54,519 bases of DNA from Gammaproteobacteria bacterium (GTDB taxonomy: Bacteria > Pseudomonadota > Gammaproteobacteria > JABHGC01). Shown piece by piece: positions 51,157 to 54,519 of the stretch. The notes beneath the pieces were generated by a model. The model worked only from the letters and a program-made list of their open reading frames with translations, was not told the DNA's origin and searched no databases. Position numbers and translations under genes: made by a program. How positions within the stretch are numbered: the stretch's first letter is position 1; each line of letters starts with the position of its first letter. The stretch lies in the NCBI GenBank assembly GCA_027077805.1, contig JALWTS010000038.1, forward strand, positions 1-54,519. Reading direction: 5' to 3'.

Positions 51157-53571
51157 ATGAGTTTAAAACATATTGCACCTGTATTACCTTTACGAGATGT
51201 TGTCGTTTATCCCTATATGGTGATTCCTTTGTTTGTTGGGCGAGAAAAATCCATTCAAGCCTTAGATGTTGCTATGCAAAATGACAAGGAAATCTTGTTG
51301 GTTGCTCAAAAAAGTGCCGATATTGACGATCCTGGCATAGTCGATGTTTATGACGTTGGTACTTTAGCACATATTTTGCAGTTGCTGAAATTACCTGATG
51401 GTACGGTTAAAGTTTTAGTGGAAGGTAAAACTCGGGTTAGAGTGACGCAATATATTGATGTCAACGAGTATGTTTCAGCGGAGTTATACCAAGTTGAAGC
51501 CTCGGATATTAAAACTGATGAGCAAGAATATGAGGTTTTAATACGTTCCTTACAAGCATTATTTGATCAATACATTAAACTCAACAAAAAAATTGCTCCG
51601 GAAGTTTTAACTTCTTTAAATGGTTTAGATGATCCAAGTCGTATTGCAGATACCATTGCAGCCCATATGCCAATTAAGTTAGAAGACAAGCAACATGTTT
51701 TAGAGCTGATTAATGTGCAAAAACGGCTTGAATACTTAATGGGTACCATAGAATCAGAACTCGATTTGATTCAAATGGAAAAGCGGATTCGGGGACGGGT
51801 CAAACGTCAAATGGAAAAGAATCAGCGTGAATATTATCTAAACGAGCAAATGAAAGCGATTCAAAAAGAATTAGGTGAGTTAGAGAATACACCGAATGAA
51901 ATTGACGAATTAAGCAAAAAAGTTGAAGCGGTAGGCATGTCAGAAGAAGCTAGGGACAAAGCGATGGCTGAATTGAAAAAACTGAAAATGATGTCGCCTA
52001 TGTCTTCAGAAGCAACCGTGGTTCGTAATTATATTGATTGGTTAGTACAAGTGCCCTGGCAAAAACAAAGTGAAATTTGTCATGATTTAAATCAAGCTGA
52101 GGCTATTTTAGAGGCCGATCATTATGGCTTAGAAAAAGTGAAAGAACGGATTTTGGAATATCTTGCCGTACAACAGCGGGTTTCTAAATTAAAAGGTCCT
52201 ATTTTATGTTTGGTTGGGCCACCCGGTGTCGGTAAAACTTCTTTAGGTAAATCAATTGCTCGATCTACAGGACGTAAATTTATTCGCATGGCATTAGGGG
52301 GGGTCAGAGATGAAGCTGAAATTCGGGGGCATAGACGAACCTATATTGGGGCTTTACCCGGAAAGATCATTCAAAATTTATCGAAAGTCAAAACCCGAAA
52401 TCCCTTATTTTTACTGGATGAAATTGATAAAATGGCAATGGATTTTCGTGGTGATCCTGCCTCAGCTTTGTTGGAAGTATTAGACCCCGAACAAAATCAT
52501 ACCTTTAATGATCATTATTTAGAAGTTGATTTTGATTTATCCGATATTATGTTTGTGGCAACGGCGAATACTCTGAATATTCCGCCGGCCCTGTTGGATA
52601 GAATGGAAGTGATTCGTTTGTCAGGTTATACCGAAGATGAAAAGATCAATATTGCTGAACGTTATTTAGTGCCGAAACAAATGGACAGTAATGGCATTAA
52701 ATCAGGCGAAGTGCAAATGAGTCGATCAGTATTGCAAGCGATTGTTCGCTATTATACCCGTGAGGCGGGTGTCAGAAACTTAGAACGTGAAATTGCGAAA
52801 ATTTGTCGTAAGTCAGTGAAATCAATTTTATTGGCAAAGAAAACCCAACAAGTGCATGTTACGTCCAGAAATTTGTCCAAGTATCTAGGGGTAAAAAAAT
52901 TCCGCTATGGTTTAGCCGAACAATATGATCAAGTAGGACAGGTAACTGGTTTGGCTTGGACCGAAGTTGGGGGTGAGTTGCTTACCATTGAAGCCGTTGT
53001 GGTTGATGGCAGGGGTAAATTAACTCATACAGGTCAACTCGGTGATGTTATGCAGGAGTCCATTGTTGCCGCAACGACTGTGGTCAGAAGTCGAGCAAAA
53101 TTATTGGGGATTAAATCTGATTTTCATCAAAATAATGATATTCATATTCATGTCCCTGAGGGGGCAACTCCTAAAGATGGGCCAAGTGCTGGGATTGGTA
53201 TGTGTACTGCATTAGTATCCGCATTAACGAATATTCCTGTACGTTCTAATGTGGCAATGACAGGTGAGATCACCTTAAGAGGGGAAGTTTTACCTATTGG
53301 TGGCTTAAAAGAAAAGTTACTTGCTGCCCATCGTGGCGGGATTCAAACGGTATTAATTCCTTATGAAAATGAAAAAGATTTAGTTGACATTCCAAAAAAT
53401 ATCAAGCAAAATCTCACCATTTATCTCGTTCGATGGATTGATGAAGTTTTAGAGAAAGCCTTACAGCATATGCCTTCCGTGGATGTCGACCCCGATGATA
53501 TTGGTGAAAAAAATAACAAGCAAAAAGCAGAGCAACAAAAATCAAAGCAGTCTAATGTAGTGAGACATTGA
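51157..53571 (+). CDS. lon: ATP-dependent Lon protease
   Basis: An 804-residue LonA protease. The N-terminal substrate-recognition domain (from [23 protein letters not shown]) leads into a coiled coil (about 190-270), an AAA+ module with Walker [10 protein letters not shown] and Walker [11 protein letters not shown], and a C-terminal serine/lysine protease domain with S677 in KDGPSAGIG and K720 in GGLKEKLL. The final 30 residues are Lys/Gln-rich and unstructured. It degrades misfolded and regulatory proteins. AAGGA upstream of the ATG. It follows clpX by 29 bases. Confidence 0.97.
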   Translation: MSLKHIAPVLPLRDVVVYPYMVIPLFVGREKSIQALDVAMQNDKEILLVAQKSADIDDPGIVDVYDVGTLAHILQLLKLPDGTVKVLVEGKTRVRVTQYIDVNEYVSAELYQVEASDIKTDEQEYEVLIRSLQALFDQYIKLNKKIAPEVLTSLNGLDDPSRIADTIAAHMPIKLEDKQHVLELINVQKRLEYLMGTIESELDLIQMEKRIRGRVKRQMEKNQREYYLNEQMKAIQKELGELENTPNEIDELSKKVEAVGMSEEARDKAMAELKKLKMMSPMSSEATVVRNYIDWLVQVPWQKQSEICHDLNQAEAILEADHYGLEKVKERILEYLAVQQRVSKLKGPILCLVGPPGVGKTSLGKSIARSTGRKFIRMALGGVRDEAEIRGHRRTYIGALPGKIIQNLSKVKTRNPLFLLDEIDKMAMDFRGDPASALLEVLDPEQNHTFNDHYLEVDFDLSDIMFVATANTLNIPPALLDRMEVIRLSGYTEDEKINIAERYLVPKQMDSNGIKSGEVQMSRSVLQAIVRYYTREAGVRNLEREIAKICRKSVKSILLAKKTQQVHVTSRNLSKYLGVKKFRYGLAEQYDQVGQVTGLAWTEVGGELLTIEAVVVDGRGKLTHTGQLGDVMQESIVAATTVVRSRAKLLGIKSDFHQNNDIHIHVPEGATPKDGPSAGIGMCTALVSALTNIPVRSNVAMTGEITLRGEVLPIGGLKEKLLAAHRGGIQTVLIPYENEKDLVDIPKNIKQNLTIYLVRWIDEVLEKALQHMPSVDVDPDDIGEKNNKQKAEQQKSKQSNVVRH

Positions 53572-53600
53572 TTTTTTTAAAAAAAAATTGCTATCATGAC

Positions 53601-53629
53601 TTGTGTCGCTAAAATATAGCAACTATAAT
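53601..53629 (+). promoter_or_regulatory. Sigma-70 promoter of hupB
   Basis: TTGTGT (53601-53606), a 17-base spacer and a consensus TATAAT (53624-53629), about 74 bases before the hupB start. It should also drive the two tRNA genes that follow hupB. Confidence 0.65.
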
Positions 53630-53702
53630 ACTCAAACGATAATAAAGAGCATTAAAACTTTTTATTTTTTACACTGAAACAACGTATAAGGATGGGGAAA
53701 TC

Positions 53703-54002
53703 ATGAACAAATCAGAGCTAATTGAGGCGATTGCCGATTCTGCGGATATTTCAAAAGCCGCCGCAGGAAGAGCATTAAATGCAACGTTGGAAGCGATTAT
53801 TGATGCCTTGAAAAAAGATGCAAAACAAAAAAATGCAAAAAAACGTGAAGGCGTTACGTTAATTGGGTTTGGTACATTTTCAGTGCGTGAACGAGCGGCA
53901 AGAAAAGGTCGTAATCCTAAAACGGGTGATGAAATTGATATACCTGCAACGAATGTTCCTTCATTTAAAGCTGGAAAAGCATTGAAAGATGCGGTAAACT
54001 AG
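53703..54002 (+). CDS. hupB: HU-family DNA-binding protein with a Lys-rich insertion
   Basis: A 99-residue nucleoid protein. The HU core is clear: [47 protein letters not shown] (the DNA-binding arm) and [13 protein letters not shown]. Ordinary HU-beta has about 90 residues. Here about nine extra, mostly basic residues ([10 protein letters not shown], about 38-47) sit between the second helix and the first strand of the sheet. HU bends DNA and organises the chromosome. The position after lon and before ppiD is the conserved hupB locus. GGATGGGG precedes the ATG. Confidence 0.95.
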   Translation: MNKSELIEAIADSADISKAAAGRALNATLEAIIDALKKDAKQKNAKKREGVTLIGFGTFSVRERAARKGRNPKTGDEIDIPATNVPSFKAGKALKDAVN

Positions 54003-54013
54003 TCATCTCTTTC

Positions 54014-54089
54014 GGGTGCTTAGCTCAGTTGGGAGAGCGTCGCCCTTACAAGGCGAATGTCGGGGGTTCAAGTCCCTCAGCACCCACCA
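54014..54089 (+). tRNA. tRNA-Val (anticodon UAC)
   Basis: Acceptor GGGTGCT pairs with AGCACCC. The anticodon stem is TCGCC/GGCGA with loop CTTACAA, giving anticodon TAC. T-arm GGGGGTTCAAGTCCCTC. CCA is encoded. It begins 11 bases after the hupB stop, so it is probably processed from the hupB transcript. Confidence 0.96.
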
Positions 54090-54100
54090 AGTTTGAATGC

Positions 54101-54177
54101 GGAGTGGTAGTTCAGTTGGTTAGAATACCGGCCTGTCACGCCGGGGGTCGCGGGTTCGAATCCCGTCCACTCCGCCA
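54101..54177 (+). tRNA. tRNA-Asp (anticodon GUC)
   Basis: Acceptor GGAGTGG pairs with CCACTCC. The anticodon stem is CCGGC/GCCGG with loop CTGTCAC, giving anticodon GTC. T-arm GCGGGTTCGAATCCCGT. Discriminator G and CCA are encoded. It is separated from tRNA-Val by 11 bases. Confidence 0.96.
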
Positions 54178-54232
54178 TTTTTATCTTCAGTCAAGCATTT
54201 TCAATTCAAACTATAAACTACAAACTTAAACT

Positions 54233-54519
54233 ATGTTACAAGCTATTCGTGATCGTGCTCAAGGGGTTTTCGCTTGGATTATTGTTGTGATCATTTGTAT
54301 TCCATTTGCTTTATGGGGCATTCAGGAATATGTGGGTGTTCAAGAGCAAACGGCGATTGCCATTGTTGATGGCGATGAAATTTCACAACAAGAATTTTTA
54401 TCGGCATTTTATAATTATCAATACCGTTTACAACAAATGTTTGGCGAAAATGCAAAACAGTTGCTCAATGATGAATTTATTAAACAACGAGTTTTGCAGA
54501 GGATGATTGAGGACAAGAT
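54233..54519 (+). CDS. ppiD: Periplasmic folding chaperone PpiD, N-terminal part (cut by window edge)
   Basis: An open frame of 95 complete codons from an ATG at 54233 to the window end. It starts MLQAIRDRAQGVFAWIIVVI, with one membrane segment (about 12-31), followed by the SurA/PpiD N-terminal chaperone helices (AIVDGDEISQQEFLSAFYNY, then RVLQRMIEDK). This is the PpiD pattern, and the locus lon-hupB-ppiD is conserved. PpiD sits at the SecYEG exit and helps fold translocated proteins. The rest of the protein, including any parvulin domain, is outside the window. Confidence 0.9.
   Translation, partial: MLQAIRDRAQGVFAWIIVVIICIPFALWGIQEYVGVQEQTAIAIVDGDEISQQEFLSAFYNYQYRLQQMFGENAKQLLNDEFIKQRVLQRMIEDK

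Overview
The window is a chromosomal segment of a low-GC gammaproteobacterium. The evidence is the gene content and order: rpoE-rseA-rseB-rseC-mucD, eno-ftsB-ispD, tig-clpP-clpX-lon-hupB-ppiD, tesA divergent from ybbA-ybbP, a fused ArgA, and a one-piece ssrA encoding the tag ANDDNYALAA. Most genes are AT-rich with A/T-ending codons, which would fit a sulfur-oxidising or methylotrophic lineage (Thiotrichales or Methylococcales). That placement is inference only. Both window edges cut genes: a TonB-like gene on the left and ppiD on the right.

Layout. 1-474: 5' part of a TonB-like, Pro/Lys-rich protein (minus). 888-10863: a six-gene plus-strand operon of visibly higher GC. It holds a DUF499 ATPase, a DUF3780 protein, an antitoxin/PIN-toxin pair, a DUF1156 DNA adenine methyltransferase and a PLD-helicase fusion. 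This is the gene set of a helicase-methylase-ATPase anti-phage system (called Hma in the PADLOC literature, as I recall) with a toxin-antitoxin module embedded in the middle. It lies directly downstream of the 3' end of ssrA (tmRNA, 11213-11567, minus), a classic island insertion site, but no integrase is seen. 11676-15027: exported and membrane proteins of unknown role, a DUF4189 protein and a retropepsin-like protease. 15036-18813: tesA divergent from ybbA-ybbP. 18936-21999: nadA, a DUF6868 membrane protein, a membrane protein and an LPS-kinase-like protein. 22018-30231 (minus): a fatty-acid beta-oxidation cluster, read in the order fadE, an Asn/Pro/Tyr heptad-repeat secreted protein, fadI, fadJ, fadD-like.

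30595-35512: an exported unknown, then the envelope-stress operon from rpoE to the DegP-type protease mucD. 35597-37933: eno, ftsB and ispD. 38100-41389: argA divergent from ilvD. 41394-46519: two lipoproteins, a small unknown, a SET-domain protein, an acyl-CoA synthetase and a CPBP protease. 46641-47708: an LpxL-type acyltransferase and tRNA-Leu(UAG). 47832 to the end: tig, clpP, clpX, lon, hupB, tRNA-Val(UAC), tRNA-Asp(GUC) and ppiD.

How it fits together. The core genes cover protein quality control (tig, clpXP, lon, mucD, ppiD, tmRNA), envelope stress and lipid metabolism. The accessory content is the defence operon. Its most striking internal feature is an abrupt AT-rich patch (about 29 percent GC by hand count over 6721-6960, against roughly 45-68 percent in sampled flanks) in the methyltransferase just before its DPPY motif, where a target-recognition segment would be expected. 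This looks like modular exchange of specificity.
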